From the NCBI GenBank assembly GCA_027081405.1, contig JALWKO010000053.1:1-42285 (forward strand): a DNA stretch of 42,285 nucleotides, written 5' to 3'. Position numbers and translations under genes: made by a program. The notes under the pieces were generated by a model that was not told where the DNA came from, did not search any database, and was given only the letters and a program-made list of their open reading frames with translations. Shown in pieces: positions 31,566 through 41,015 of the stretch. How positions within the stretch are numbered: position 1 is the first letter of the stretch; the number at the start of each line of letters is the position of its first letter. The stretch is from Campylobacteraceae bacterium. GTDB taxonomy: Bacteria > Campylobacterota > Campylobacteria > Campylobacterales > Sulfurovaceae.

Positions 31566-31603
31566 CCACGCAACTGAAATCGTCAGATACGAAGGAATTT
31601 CCG

Positions 31604-33037
31604 ATGTTTGAAACGGTGATCGGTCTGGAAGTGCACGTCCAGCTCAATACACGCTCCAAGATCTTTTGCTCCTGCCCCACCAGCTTCGCGGAGCACCAGA
31701 ACAAAAACACCTGCCCGGTCTGCCTGGGGCTCCCCGGAGCGCTGCCCGTACTCAACAAAGAGGCGGTCAAAAAAGCGATGAGTTTCGGTTACGCCGTCAA
31801 CGCCACCGTCAACCGTCGCTCGATCTTCAACCGCAAAAGCTATTTCTACCCCGACAGCCCCAAAGGATATCAGATCTCCCAGTTCGACGTCCCCATCGTC
31901 CAGGACGGTGAGATCTTCATCGAGACCGAAGCGGGGGAGCGCAAACGGATCGGGATCACCCGGGCCCATCTGGAGGCCGACGCGGGGAAAAACCTCCACG
32001 AAGGGGAGATCTCCAAAGTCGATCTCAATCGTGCCGACACTCCGCTGCTGGAGATCGTGAGCGAACCGGACATGCGCAGCGCCGAAGAGGCGGTGCTGTA
32101 TCTGCGCAAACTCCACGCCATCGTCCGCTACTTGGACATCAGCGACGCCAACATGCAGGAGGGGTCCTTCCGCTGTGACGTCAACGTCTCGGTGCGCCCC
32201 AAGGGGCAGGAGGCGTTCGGGACCCGGGTCGAGATCAAGAACATCAACTCCTTCCGTTTCGTCCGCCAGGCGATCGAATACGAAGTGCAGCGGCAGATCG
32301 AGGCCTACGAAGACGGCGTCTACGAGCAGGAGGTGTGGCAGGAGACCCGGCTGTTTGATACCGCCACCGGTGAGACCCGCTCGATGCGGGGCAAGGAGGA
32401 GAGCGCCGATTACCGCTATTTCCCCGATCCCGACCTGCGGGTGGTGGTCGTCACCGACGACATGATCGAAGAGGCCAAACAGATCCCCGAACTTCCCGAC
32501 GAGAAGGTGCGGCGCTATACCGAAGAGCTGGGGATCAAACACGAAGACGCCCTGGTGATCACCGCCGTCAAAGAGATGGCGTACTATTTCGAGGAGCTGG
32601 TCGGGACCGGCGTCTCTCCTCGCTCGGCGGTCACCTGGCTCACCTCCGAACTCCTCGGACGGCTCAAAAAAGAGGGGATCGAAATCGCCGATTCGCCGGT
32701 CTCGGCCCGGACGCTGGGGAACCTCATCGCTCGGATTGAGGACGGGACCATCTCGGGCAAAGGGGGCAAGGAGATCCTCGATCACATGATGGAGCACGAG
32801 GAGCGGGACGTGGACGCCCTGATCGAAACGCTGGGGCTCAAACAGGTCAGCGACGAAGGGGCCATCCTCGCGCTGGTCGATGAGGTCCTTGCCGCCAACG
32901 CCGACAAGGTGGCCGAATACAAAAACGGAAAGGAAAAACTTTTCGGTTTCTTCGTAGGGCAGGTGATGAAGGCATCCAAAGGGTCGGCCAACCCGGCCAA
33001 GGTCAACGAGCTGCTCAAACAGCGTCTGAGCTCATGA
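31604..33037 (+). CDS. gatB: Aspartyl/glutamyl-tRNA amidotransferase subunit B
   Basis: A 477-residue GatB, the kinase/tRNA-binding part of the GatCAB complex that makes Gln-tRNA or Asn-tRNA by amidation. [20 protein letters not shown] at the start and [15 protein letters not shown] hold the zinc cysteines. [41 protein letters not shown] and [13 protein letters not shown] are diagnostic. The C-terminal YqeY-like tail ends [24 protein letters not shown]. It overlaps the channel gene by 4 bp (ATGA). gatA and gatC are not in the window. Confidence 0.97.
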   Translation: MFETVIGLEVHVQLNTRSKIFCSCPTSFAEHQNKNTCPVCLGLPGALPVLNKEAVKKAMSFGYAVNATVNRRSIFNRKSYFYPDSPKGYQISQFDVPIVQDGEIFIETEAGERKRIGITRAHLEADAGKNLHEGEISKVDLNRADTPLLEIVSEPDMRSAEEAVLYLRKLHAIVRYLDISDANMQEGSFRCDVNVSVRPKGQEAFGTRVEIKNINSFRFVRQAIEYEVQRQIEAYEDGVYEQEVWQETRLFDTATGETRSMRGKEESADYRYFPDPDLRVVVVTDDMIEEAKQIPELPDEKVRRYTEELGIKHEDALVITAVKEMAYYFEELVGTGVSPRSAVTWLTSELLGRLKKEGIEIADSPVSARTLGNLIARIEDGTISGKGGKEILDHMMEHEERDVDALIETLGLKQVSDEGAILALVDEVLAANADKVAEYKNGKEKLFGFFVGQVMKASKGSANPAKVNELLKQRLSS

Positions 33038-34614
33038 AAAAGCGTCTCCGGGAGCGGATCGCCTCCTGGATCGTCCACTGGGCGATCCATCTCCACCGCT
33101 CCGGCAGGGTCCGTCGGGTCAAGGAGCGGGTCCGCGATCTCCTGGAGAACGAGCGCAACCCCTACAAAAAACTTTTCGATTCGTTCATCGTCTTTCTAAT
33201 CCTCTCCTCGGTCTTCATCCTGATCTGGGAGGTCAAGCACCCCCTGCCGGTCTGGCTCGATTACTACGACATCTATTTCGTTTCGCTGGTGTTCGCGGTG
33301 GAGTATCTCCTGCGGCTCTGGATCGCCAGCGATTTCGCCGGCGATCTGGTGGAGGAGTACGAACGCTCCGTCGCCGTGGGGCGCCCTTTCCGCCTCGCGA
33401 AAGCCCTGCTCAAAGGCGTCCGCAAGAAGGTGGCCTACATGCTCACCCCCGCGGCGATCATCGACCTGCTGGCGATCCTGCCCGCTTACCGCCCTTTCCG
33501 GGTGCTGCGGATTTTCGTACTCTTCCGATTCCTCAAACTGCTCCGCTACAGCCGAAGCATCAGCCAGTTCGTCGAAGTGCTCGCCGCCAAGCGTTTCGAA
33601 CTGCTGACCCTGCTGGGGCTGCTGGTCTTCGTGACCGTCACCGGCGCCATCGCCCTCTACGTCCTCGAAGACATCCACAATCCGCAGATCCACGGGTTTT
33701 TCGACGCGCTGTACTGGTCGCTCGTGACCATTACCACCGTCGGGTACGGGGACATCACCCCCGTTTCGGACATGGGGCGGGTGATCGCTATCGCGATCAT
33801 CCTTTTCGGGATCGCGATGATCTCCTTCGCCACTTCGGTGATCGTCTCGGCGTTTTCGGAGAAGCTCACCGAACTCAAGGAGGATCGGATCGTCGAGGAG
33901 ATCAACCGCAAAGAGGAGTTTCTCATCGTCTGCGGCTACGGACAGATGACCAAGATGTTTTTCCGCCACAGCGACGCCAAAAACTACCCCTACATCATCC
34001 TCGACAAAGACCCCGAACGGGTCCAGGAGGCGATCCACGACGGATACGACGCGATCGTCGACGACGCCAGCCGCTACGCCACGCTGTCCCGTTTCAACGT
34101 CAAAGGCTCCAAAGTGACCGTACTCTGTATGACCCACAACGACGTGGAGAATATCTACATCACCCTCAACGCCAAGAGCATCGATCCCCGGATCCGGGTC
34201 ATCGCCCGCGCCGGTTCGCCCGCGATCGTGCGCAAATACGAGCGTGCCGGGGCCGATCACGTCCTGCTGCCCAACCAGGTGGCGGCGACGATGATGGTCA
34301 CGGCGATCCTCAAACCCACCATGTACAAGGCGATCCACGCAATTTTCACCGCCCAGAACGTGGCGCTGCTGGACGAGATCCGGATCCACGAACACAACGC
34401 CCTCATCGGCAAGCGGGCGGGGGAGGTCGACTTCCGCGGATTCCGGCTGATCCTGCTGGGGATCCTCAAAAGTTCCGACGGAACGTTCCTTTTCAACCCC
34501 GGTGACGACGTGGTGATTGAAGAAGGGGATGTTCTGCTCGTGATGGGGCACCGGGCGAACATCGAATATTTCCGGGAGAGTAGTTGTCTCGAGGAGGGGA
34601 AATGTCTGCGCTGA
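33034..34614 (+). CDS. Voltage-gated-type K+ channel with RCK domain
   Basis: A 526-residue channel. Helices S1 (about 48-66), S2 (80-97), S3 (139-151), an Arg-rich S4-like helix (153-174, [20 protein letters not shown]), S5 (188-210), the selectivity filter TITTVGYGD (residues 232-240) and S6 (249-272) precede a cytoplasmic RCK/TrkA-N domain from about 294 ([12 protein letters not shown]). The C-terminal RCK_C part includes [16 protein letters not shown]. It is a six-helix K+ channel with a real S4 charge pattern, longer than two-helix bacterial channels such as H. pylori HpKchA. It overlaps both neighbours, so it is translated with the free RCK protein that follows. Confidence 0.9.
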   Translation: MKKRLRERIASWIVHWAIHLHRSGRVRRVKERVRDLLENERNPYKKLFDSFIVFLILSSVFILIWEVKHPLPVWLDYYDIYFVSLVFAVEYLLRLWIASDFAGDLVEEYERSVAVGRPFRLAKALLKGVRKKVAYMLTPAAIIDLLAILPAYRPFRVLRIFVLFRFLKLLRYSRSISQFVEVLAAKRFELLTLLGLLVFVTVTGAIALYVLEDIHNPQIHGFFDALYWSLVTITTVGYGDITPVSDMGRVIAIAIILFGIAMISFATSVIVSAFSEKLTELKEDRIVEEINRKEEFLIVCGYGQMTKMFFRHSDAKNYPYIILDKDPERVQEAIHDGYDAIVDDASRYATLSRFNVKGSKVTVLCMTHNDVENIYITLNAKSIDPRIRVIARAGSPAIVRKYERAGADHVLLPNQVAATMMVTAILKPTMYKAIHAIFTAQNVALLDEIRIHEHNALIGKRAGEVDFRGFRLILLGILKSSDGTFLFNPGDDVVIEEGDVLLVMGHRANIEYFRESSCLEEGKCLR

Positions 34615-35318
34615 AACGGGGAAAATCGGTCGTATTCGGATACGGAAAATTCGGTCGAAGCGTGGCGGACGATCTGCGTGAGGGGGGAGAGGAGGTTTTC
34701 CTGGTCGAATCGGACGGGGCCCGGCACGCCGAAGCGCTGGAGAAGGGGTTCCCCCACGCGGTGCTCGTGGACGTCACCGACGACGAAGCCCTCGCTACGC
34801 TCCCGGTGGAGGAGGGGGACCGGCTGGTCTGCGTGATGGACGACGACCATCTGAACGTCTTTTTGGTCCTCTCTCTGCGGGCGCTGTTTCCCCACAACGA
34901 AATCCTCGCCCTTTCCGACTCGATCCACGCCACCCGCAAGCTCAAAATGGCCGGGGCCGACCAGGTGATCGATCTCTATGCGGTGAGTGCGACACGGATC
35001 CACAATATCCTCTCCAAACCGCTCGCCACCCGTTTCATCGAGGGGTTTCTGGACGCCAACCACAAATACAGTTTCCGGGAGATCACGATCCCGGAAGGGT
35101 CGTTTCTGCATGGACGGCGCCTCGATTCGGTCGATTTCCGCCGCTACGGAGTGATCTTCATCGGGATGATCGACGTGGAGCTGGGCAACAGCTTCATCTT
35201 CGTCACTACGGGGCTGGAGCACAAGCTCGACGCCGGAGACATCATCGTTTGCATCGGCCACGACGAGGATCTGGACCGCTTCGAGCGTCTGATCGTATGG
35301 AAGGAGGAGCCGCAATGA
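34602..35318 (+). CDS. Free RCK/TrkA-N domain protein
   Basis: A 238-residue soluble protein with SVVFGYGKFGRSVADDL (nucleotide-binding loop), VLVDVTDDEALATL and a C-terminal RCK_C half (GSFLHGRRLDSVDFRRYGV, LDAGDIIVCIGHDEDL). It should bind a nucleotide or ion and form rings with itself or with the RCK domains of the neighbouring channel. ATG 34602 has GAGGAGGGG directly upstream; an earlier in-frame start at 34584 lies before that site. It overlaps the channel gene by 13 bp and gpsA by 4 bp. TrkA for a separate Trk transporter is the alternative, but no trkH is nearby. Confidence 0.87.
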   Translation: MSALKRGKSVVFGYGKFGRSVADDLREGGEEVFLVESDGARHAEALEKGFPHAVLVDVTDDEALATLPVEEGDRLVCVMDDDHLNVFLVLSLRALFPHNEILALSDSIHATRKLKMAGADQVIDLYAVSATRIHNILSKPLATRFIEGFLDANHKYSFREITIPEGSFLHGRRLDSVDFRRYGVIFIGMIDVELGNSFIFVTTGLEHKLDAGDIIVCIGHDEDLDRFERLIVWKEEPQ

Positions 35319-36205
35319 ACATCGCCGTTATCGGGGCCGGAAAATGGGGGCAGGCCCTGGCGCACGCCTTTTCGGAAAAAAACGACGTGGTGATCACCTC
35401 CCGACACCGACGTCCGATCCCCCGTTTCGTTTCATTGGAGGACGCCCTCTCGCGGGAGTATCTGGTCCTGGCGATTTCGGCCCAGCACGTCCGGGAATGG
35501 ATGGAGCGCTCTTTCGTCGACCGGGAGCAGAAGATCCTCGTCGCTTCCAAAGGGATCGAGGTCGCTAGCGGAGAGCTGCTCAATCAGGTGCTGGAGCATT
35601 TCGTCCCGGCTGAGCGCCTCGCGTTCCTTTCGGGTCCTTCGTTCGCGGCGGAGGTGATGCGCTCTCTCCCTACGGCGTTGGTGGTGAGCTCGGCCGATAC
35701 CGACCTGGCAGGCCAATGGGCCGGCGCGCTACCCCGTTTCATCCGGGGCTACGTCGATGACGACGTGATCGGAGCCGAAGTGGGGGGAGCTTACAAAAAC
35801 GTCATCGCCATCGCCGGCGGGGTTTGTGACGGACTGGAACTGGGCAACAACGCCCGCGCGGCGATGATCTCCCGGGGATTGGTGGAGATGGCCCGGTTCG
35901 GTATGCGTCTGGGGGCCCGGGAGGCGACCTTCCTCTCCCTGGGTGGAGCGGGGGATCTCTTCCTCACCGCCAGCAGCCGCCTTTCGCGCAACTACCGTGT
36001 CGGTCTGGGGCTCGCCCGGGGCGAAACGATCGACGCGATCCTGGCCGAGATCGGGGAAGTGGCCGAAGGGGTGGGCACCGCCGAAGCGATCCATCGGATC
36101 GCCGAGCGGGAGGGGATCTACCTCCCCATCGCCGAAGAGGTCTATCGGATGATCGCCGAAGGGAAGGCCCCCCGCCGGAGCGTCATCGACCTCCTCGAGA
36201 GGTGA
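35315..36205 (+). CDS. gpsA: Glycerol-3-phosphate dehydrogenase [NAD(P)+]
   Basis: A 296-residue enzyme that reduces dihydroxyacetone phosphate for phospholipid synthesis. The Rossmann start is IAVIGAGKWGQALA. VASKGIEV, FLSGPSFAAEV, the catalytic Lys in GGAYKNVIAIAGGVCDGL, GNNARAAMISRGLVEM and GGAGDLFLTASSRLSRNYRVG are diagnostic. ATG 35315 has AAGGAGG 7 nt upstream and overlaps the preceding stop. It ends 20 bp before the -10-like hexamer that precedes the palindromic element. Confidence 0.96.
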   Translation: MNIAVIGAGKWGQALAHAFSEKNDVVITSRHRRPIPRFVSLEDALSREYLVLAISAQHVREWMERSFVDREQKILVASKGIEVASGELLNQVLEHFVPAERLAFLSGPSFAAEVMRSLPTALVVSSADTDLAGQWAGALPRFIRGYVDDDVIGAEVGGAYKNVIAIAGGVCDGLELGNNARAAMISRGLVEMARFGMRLGAREATFLSLGGAGDLFLTASSRLSRNYRVGLGLARGETIDAILAEIGEVAEGVGTAEAIHRIAEREGIYLPIAEEVYRMIAEGKAPRRSVIDLLER

Positions 36206-36224
36206 ACTTTGGGCTGTTTTTGGA

Positions 36225-36230
36225 TAAAAT
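36225..36230 (+). promoter_or_regulatory. Putative -10 box of glyS upstream of palindrome B
   Basis: TAAAAT in the context GGATAAAAT ends 12 bp before the palindromic element, so the element would form the glyS leader. No -35 is recognised. Confidence 0.4.
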
Positions 36231-36242
36231 CCCGGTATTCCC

Positions 36243-36411
36243 AACCCAAACGATGCATTAGCGAGCACGCCATCTGCATCGATCATCAGCGGCATGGGCG
36301 ATACATCCAAAGCCTCGACGCACCCTCCGGGTGTGCCTACGTTTTGGCTGTACACCCCTGCACACCGAGCATCGATACATCTGACGCACTTTCTACTGCA
36401 TGGTTTGGGTT
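36243..36411. repeat. Long palindromic element, copy B (169 bp), upstream of glyS
   Basis: An imperfect palindrome centred at 36327 with tip CACCC-TCC-GGGTG. The outer arms AACCCAAACGATGCATTAG and (reverse complement of the right end) AACCCAAACCATGCAGTAG match at 17 of 19 positions. It is about 86% identical to copy A by hand count. It ends exactly 24 bp before the glyS ATG, as copy A does before the hisK-like gene. A run of seven C follows it at 36415-36421. Confidence 0.88.
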
Positions 36412-36435
36412 CAACCCCCCCGCAAGGAACCGTCG

Positions 36436-38487
36436 ATGAGTCATGCGCCCCTGTTGATCGAGATCGGAGTCGAAGAGCTTCCGGCCGTGCCGCTTTTGAA
36501 AATCCTCAAGGAGATCGAAGCCTCCTGGGGGAAAATCCTGGCCGAGAGGAGACTGGAGGGGGACTATACGTTCCTCTATACCCCCCGCCGGCTCGTCATC
36601 CGCCAGGAGTCGATCCCTCTGCGGCAGGAAGACCGTACCGAAACGCTCTGGGGACCTCCGGTCGAGATCGCTTTCAAAGAAGGCGAACCGACCCCAGCCG
36701 CCCAGGGGTTCGCCCGCAAATGCGGCGTGGAGCTTTCCGAACTTTCGCGTGCCAAAAAAGGGGATCGGGAATTCCTCTATTACGAGCGCGCGATTTCCGG
36801 AAGGGATACCGAGGAGCTGTTGCCGCAGATGGTGCAGGACTGGGCCGCGTCGATGGCGTTCGGGAAAATGATGCGCTGGGGGGCACGCAAAGAGGAGTTC
36901 ATCCGCCCCGTCCGCTGGCTCCAGATCCGGCTGGGGGATCGCAGCGTCGACGCGGAGCTCTACGGGGTCCGGTCCGGGACCCACACCTTCGTCCACCGCA
37001 TGGTCTCTTCCGAACCGGTGGAGGTGAATTCGATCGATGCGTACGGGCGGATCCTCGAAGAGGGGAAGGTGATTCTCGATCCGATGCGCCGCCGGGAGCG
37101 GATTTTGGCGGATATGGAGGCGATCGAGGCCGAAACGGGGCGAAGCATCGAACGGGACGAGAGTCTGCTTGACGAGGTGGTGGCGATCACCGAATATCCC
37201 CGTGCGGTGGAGGGGAGCTTCGAAGCGCGCTTTCTGGAGCTTCCTCCCGAGGTGATCATGACTTCGATGAAGGAACATCAGCGCTATTTCCCGGTCTTTG
37301 CCGACGGGAAGCTCGCCAACCGTTTCGTCGTCGTCACCAATGCGATCGCCGAGGATCTGGGTAAAGTGATCTCTGGAAACGAACGGGTTTTGCGCCCCCG
37401 GCTGGAGGATGCCCTCTTTTTCTACCGAAACGACCTGGCCCGGGGACTGCAAACCGACGGGCTGGAGGCGATCCAGTTCATCGACGGACTGGGGAGCCTG
37501 GCCGACAAGGTCAAACGGGAGCGGGAGATCGCCCTCCGGCTCGGGGGGATCTACATGGATCGTCTCGAAGCGGAGACGGGGCTGGGGTCGCTGGAGATCG
37601 AGGAACTTCTCGATCGGGCGGTGAGCCTGGCCAAAGCCGATCTGCTCAGCGAAATGGTCTACGAATTCACCGAACTGCAAGGGATCATGGGGGCTTACTA
37701 CGCCCGGGCGCTGGGGGAGAACGAATGGGTGGTCCGGGCGATCGCCGAGCAGTACCGTCCCGAGGGGGAGCATTCGGAGCTGCCCAGCTCCGTGTTCTCG
37801 TCGGTCGTGGCCATGGCGATCAAACTCGATACCCTTCTGGGGCTTTTCAGCGTTGGGAAGATTCCCACCGGATCCCGGGATCCTTTCGCTCTGCGCCGGG
37901 CGGTCAACGGGATCGTCCGGATCGTCCGCCGCTACGATCTCCCTTTCGACCTGGAGCGGACGGTGGGGCTGCTGAGGGATCTGTACGCACCCTTCGACTA
38001 CGGGAAACTCGAGGCGTTTTTCCTGGAGCGGATCTACAAGGCCACCGACGTCAACCCGTCTCTCGTGGCGGCGGTCCTCGCATCGGGCGAGCGGGACGTG
38101 CGGGAGATTTTCCGCAAACTCGAGGCCCTGGCCACGATCGTGGCCCAGCCGTCGTTTCGAGAGATTTTCATCACCTTCAAACGGGTCGCCAACATCTCCG
38201 GCGACGTCCCCTCTGACGCAGAGCTCACGGTGGATCCCACCCGTTTCGTCACCGAGGAGGAGCGGGCGCTGTGGGACGCTTTTTCGGAGGTGCGCGACCG
38301 CTCCTACGGAAGCTATCTCGAACGGCTCGAGGCCCTTTTCGGACTCAAACCGCTGCTCGATCGCTTTTTCGACAACGTCTTGGTCAATGCCGAGGATCCC
38401 GAGCTGCGGCGGAACCGGCAGCATCTGGTCGCCTCGATCTACCGGGAATTCCTGAGCGTCGCCGACATCAAAGAGATCTCCGTATGA
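36436..38487 (+). CDS. glyS: Glycyl-tRNA synthetase beta subunit
   Basis: A 683-residue beta subunit, normal length, that binds tRNA-Gly and completes the enzyme with GlyQ (gene at 20329). LLIEIGVEELPAVPL at the start, FLYTPRRLVI, PAAQGFARKCGV, RPVRWLQIRLG, EYPRAVEGSFEARFLELPPEVIMTSMKEHQRYFPVF and PTGSRDPFALRRAVNGIVRI are diagnostic. ATG 36436 has AAGGAA 6 nt upstream. An in-frame ATG at 36400 lies inside the palindromic element and is rejected. It is coupled to era by ATGA. Confidence 0.96.
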   Translation: MSHAPLLIEIGVEELPAVPLLKILKEIEASWGKILAERRLEGDYTFLYTPRRLVIRQESIPLRQEDRTETLWGPPVEIAFKEGEPTPAAQGFARKCGVELSELSRAKKGDREFLYYERAISGRDTEELLPQMVQDWAASMAFGKMMRWGARKEEFIRPVRWLQIRLGDRSVDAELYGVRSGTHTFVHRMVSSEPVEVNSIDAYGRILEEGKVILDPMRRRERILADMEAIEAETGRSIERDESLLDEVVAITEYPRAVEGSFEARFLELPPEVIMTSMKEHQRYFPVFADGKLANRFVVVTNAIAEDLGKVISGNERVLRPRLEDALFFYRNDLARGLQTDGLEAIQFIDGLGSLADKVKREREIALRLGGIYMDRLEAETGLGSLEIEELLDRAVSLAKADLLSEMVYEFTELQGIMGAYYARALGENEWVVRAIAEQYRPEGEHSELPSSVFSSVVAMAIKLDTLLGLFSVGKIPTGSRDPFALRRAVNGIVRIVRRYDLPFDLERTVGLLRDLYAPFDYGKLEAFFLERIYKATDVNPSLVAAVLASGERDVREIFRKLEALATIVAQPSFREIFITFKRVANISGDVPSDAELTVDPTRFVTEEERALWDAFSEVRDRSYGSYLERLEALFGLKPLLDRFFDNVLVNAEDPELRRNRQHLVASIYREFLSVADIKEISV

Positions 38488-39371
38488 ACCAGCGGGCCGG
38501 ATTCGTTGCCGTCGTGGGCCGCCCCAACGCCGGCAAAAGCTCCCTGCTCAATACGCTTGTCGGGGAGAAACTGGCGATGGTCTCCAAAAAAGCCCAGGCG
38601 ACCCGCAAACGGATGAACGTGATCGTGATGCACGGGGAGGTGCAGATCATTTTCGTCGACACTCCGGGGCTGCACGAAAAGGAAAAGCTCCTCAACCGTT
38701 TCATGCTCGAAGAGGCCCTCAAGGCGATGGGGGATGCCGACCTGGCACTTTTCGTCGCGCCGGTCACTGATGACCTGGCGTCGTACGAAAAATTCCTCGA
38801 ACTCACCGCTTCCAAACCGATCCCCCATATCGTGGTACTCAACAAAATCGACCAGGTTTCCAACGCCGCGATTCTCGCGAAGATCGCCCAATACGGCAAA
38901 TACCAGGACCGTTTCCTGGCGCTCATCCCTTTCTCGGCCCGCAAAGGGGTGGGGAAGGAGGATCTGCTCGATACGATCGTGAAGCACCTCCCCGAACATC
39001 CCTGGCTCTACGATCCCGAATTTCTCACCACCTCGACGGTCCGGGAGATTTACAGGGAGTTGATCCGGGAGTCGATCTTCGAAAACCTGAGCGAGGAGAT
39101 TCCTTACGAAAGCGACGTCATCATCGAAAAGGTTGACGAAGGGGTTGACATCGACCGGGTCTACGCAACGATCGTGACCGAAAAGGAGACTCAGAAACGG
39201 ATGATCATCGGCAAGAGAGGTGGGACGATCAAACGGGTGGGGCGGGACGCCAGGCATCTCATGGAGCGCTTCTCGGGGAAACGGATCCATCTCGATTTAC
39301 ACGTCGTTGTCCGCAAAGGATGGAGCAGGAACAAAAAGGCTCTCGAAGAATTCGGATACGTCTTTTCGTAG
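38484..39371 (+). CDS. era: GTPase Era
   Basis: A 295-residue Era, which binds 16S rRNA near its 3' end in 30S maturation. The GTPase motifs are VVGRPNAGKSSLLNTLVGEK (G1), DTPGLHEKEK (G3) and LNKIDQV (G4). The C-terminal KH domain shows KRMIIGKRGGTIKRVGRDARHLME. The ATG overlaps the glyS stop by 4 bp. A weak hairpin with a partial T run follows, so this probably ends the operon. Confidence 0.97.
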   Translation: MNQRAGFVAVVGRPNAGKSSLLNTLVGEKLAMVSKKAQATRKRMNVIVMHGEVQIIFVDTPGLHEKEKLLNRFMLEEALKAMGDADLALFVAPVTDDLASYEKFLELTASKPIPHIVVLNKIDQVSNAAILAKIAQYGKYQDRFLALIPFSARKGVGKEDLLDTIVKHLPEHPWLYDPEFLTTSTVREIYRELIRESIFENLSEEIPYESDVIIEKVDEGVDIDRVYATIVTEKETQKRMIIGKRGGTIKRVGRDARHLMERFSGKRIHLDLHVVVRKGWSRNKKALEEFGYVFS

Positions 39372-39388
39372 AAAAACTATACAAAAAC

Positions 39389-39418
39389 CTCAAAAAATCG
39401 GACTTTTGAGCACTTTTC
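39389..39418 (+). terminator. Putative terminator after era
   Basis: CTCAAAA (39389-39395) and TTTTGAG (39404-39410) pair perfectly around 8 nt, followed by CACTTTTC. The stem is AT-rich and the T run short, so strength is doubtful. Confidence 0.38.
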
Positions 39419-39433
39419 TCCCAATAAACTAAG

Positions 39434-39461
39434 TTTGCATTAATATTATTACATATATAAT
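39434..39461 (+). promoter_or_regulatory. Promoter of the pilus/secretion operon
   Basis: TTTGCA (39434-39439) and TATAAT (39456-39461) are 16 bp apart in an AT-rich stretch. The first gene starts 36 bp downstream at 39498. Confidence 0.6.
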
Positions 39462-39497
39462 CGCTATGGCAAACAAAGGTTAAACAGGGGAGTGTTG

Positions 39498-41015
39498 ATG
39501 AAGAAGGCCAAAGGGTTCCAGTCGATCGTGACGATCGACAATTATAACGATCGGTACTATCGCTTCGCCAACGGACAACTGGATCGGATCACGAAACTCC
39601 GTTTCAGCCGAGCTCAATATTTCTCTACGTTCGTCGCAAACAAAGATCTCATCATCGCTCCCGTCTCCGTCAGTGCCAATATCGACGAAGCCGATCTGGC
39701 CGGTGTATTGGAAGACAAGGCTTATGACGAGCTCGGACTTGACCCCGCTACGGAGTATATGATCCGTTATGAACCGTTCGAGGGAGAAGGGGAAGGCAAA
39801 CAATACCACCTGTTTATTCTGGAGCAGAATCGCTATGATGAGCTTTTCGGCAACCTGCGCAAGGAGTTGCGTTATGTCGATTTGATCGCTCCGGCCCCCT
39901 TGTTGTACCGAACCCTTTACGATGAGGGGATTCTCGAGAAAAACCGGGTTCACTGCTTTTTTTATTTCACGTTTTACGATACCACGCTGACGTTTTACAA
40001 AAACGGTGAATTTCTCTATTCCAAGTCGATCAACTACTCCCTGAATCAACTTTACGACCGGTACTGTGAAATCGCCGGGAAAACGGTAGATGAAAAACAA
40101 TTCTTCCGAATTTTCCAAAAAGAGGGGGTCAAGACGACCCACCTGGAATATCAACAGAATCTCATCAAGCTGTTCAACGAGATTTTCATCACGATCAACG
40201 ATATTATCATCTATACGAAAAGGGCATACAAGATCGACGTGATCGATCAGATGTTTATCGGAAGCGAACTCGGTCCGATCAGCGGCGCGGACGAGTATGC
40301 CCAAAATTACTTGGGGCTCAACTCGTCCGCGATGATCTTCGACTTCAAGATCAAAAGTGATGAGTGGTATGTCGATCAGCTCCAATTTATGCTGGCGATC
40401 GCTTCAGAGCGTTATATCGAAGATCCCGCGCGATTCGTCAACTTTACCCGCTATCCCAGACCCCCCGCGTTTCACAAACGCCCCAGTGGACAGTTTCTCA
40501 TTGCTACGGCCGCGGCACTGTTGATTGCTTCGGCGTATCCTCTCTATTTCCTCGGTGCGTCCTATGTACTGCAAGTACGGAATATGCAACTCTCAAGCAA
40601 AGAACAAAAACTCACCGCCGAAGTCAATAAATACCGCGCAATCTTGACACAGAAGCGAAAGGAGCTTGCGGCACTGGACAAAGAGATTGCCAGACTGAAG
40701 AAAGTCTACACCGAAAAAGAAAAAACACTCGTTTCGGTCTACAACAAAAAAGTCAACTACCGGCTCAAATCAGATCAGCTGGCACTCTTTTCCAACGATC
40801 TGGTACGATATGGACTCCATAGTGACCAGATGCGCACGTCGGGAGATACCTATGCGTTGACCCTCTATGCAAATGACGATCGAAACATCACCAAACTGAT
40901 CCAGCATATCACCAATGACTACGGTCAGGAGATCGAGGCGATCGACATTCAAAGGATCAAGCATGACGAAAATACCTCCGCTTATACCGGAGTATTGAAG
41001 GTGAAGATGCGATGA
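39498..41015 (+). CDS. PilM/GspL-like plus PilN-like inner-membrane assembly protein
   Basis: A 505-residue protein. Residues about 1-325 look like a divergent actin-fold, PilM/GspL-type cytoplasmic domain with no clear ATP motifs. One membrane helix follows at about 334-358 (IATAAALLIASAYPLYFLG). Then comes a coiled coil (LSSKEQKLTAEVNKY through LKKVYTEKEKTL) and a small PilN-like periplasmic domain. This single-chain layout resembles GspL and the fused proteins in MSHA and Campylobacter Cts (DNA uptake) systems. It is first in a tightly overlapping operon with PilO-, PilP- and secretin-like genes, which is the main support. AGGGGAG lies 5 nt before ATG 39498. Confidence 0.75.
   Translation: MKKAKGFQSIVTIDNYNDRYYRFANGQLDRITKLRFSRAQYFSTFVANKDLIIAPVSVSANIDEADLAGVLEDKAYDELGLDPATEYMIRYEPFEGEGEGKQYHLFILEQNRYDELFGNLRKELRYVDLIAPAPLLYRTLYDEGILEKNRVHCFFYFTFYDTTLTFYKNGEFLYSKSINYSLNQLYDRYCEIAGKTVDEKQFFRIFQKEGVKTTHLEYQQNLIKLFNEIFITINDIIIYTKRAYKIDVIDQMFIGSELGPISGADEYAQNYLGLNSSAMIFDFKIKSDEWYVDQLQFMLAIASERYIEDPARFVNFTRYPRPPAFHKRPSGQFLIATAAALLIASAYPLYFLGASYVLQVRNMQLSSKEQKLTAEVNKYRAILTQKRKELAALDKEIARLKKVYTEKEKTLVSVYNKKVNYRLKSDQLALFSNDLVRYGLHSDQMRTSGDTYALTLYANDDRNITKLIQHITNDYGQEIEAIDIQRIKHDENTSAYTGVLKVKMR

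Noticed and set aside
36243-36411. T-box riboswitch upstream of glyS
   Set aside because: The gene is suitable, but there is no T-box sequence or specifier-loop arrangement. The element is one long palindrome and T-boxes are not known from this phylum.
36294-36420. Short protein frames inside the palindromic elements (start MGDTSKAS)
   Set aside because: Both copies give a similar frame only because the DNA repeats. The frames run into unrelated sequence, have no ribosome binding site and lie in the glyS and hisK leaders.
36337-38424. 695-codon open frame opposite glyS
   Set aside because: It is the complement of a clearly conserved glyS in a GC-rich genome, where antisense frames stay open. 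It has no family features.
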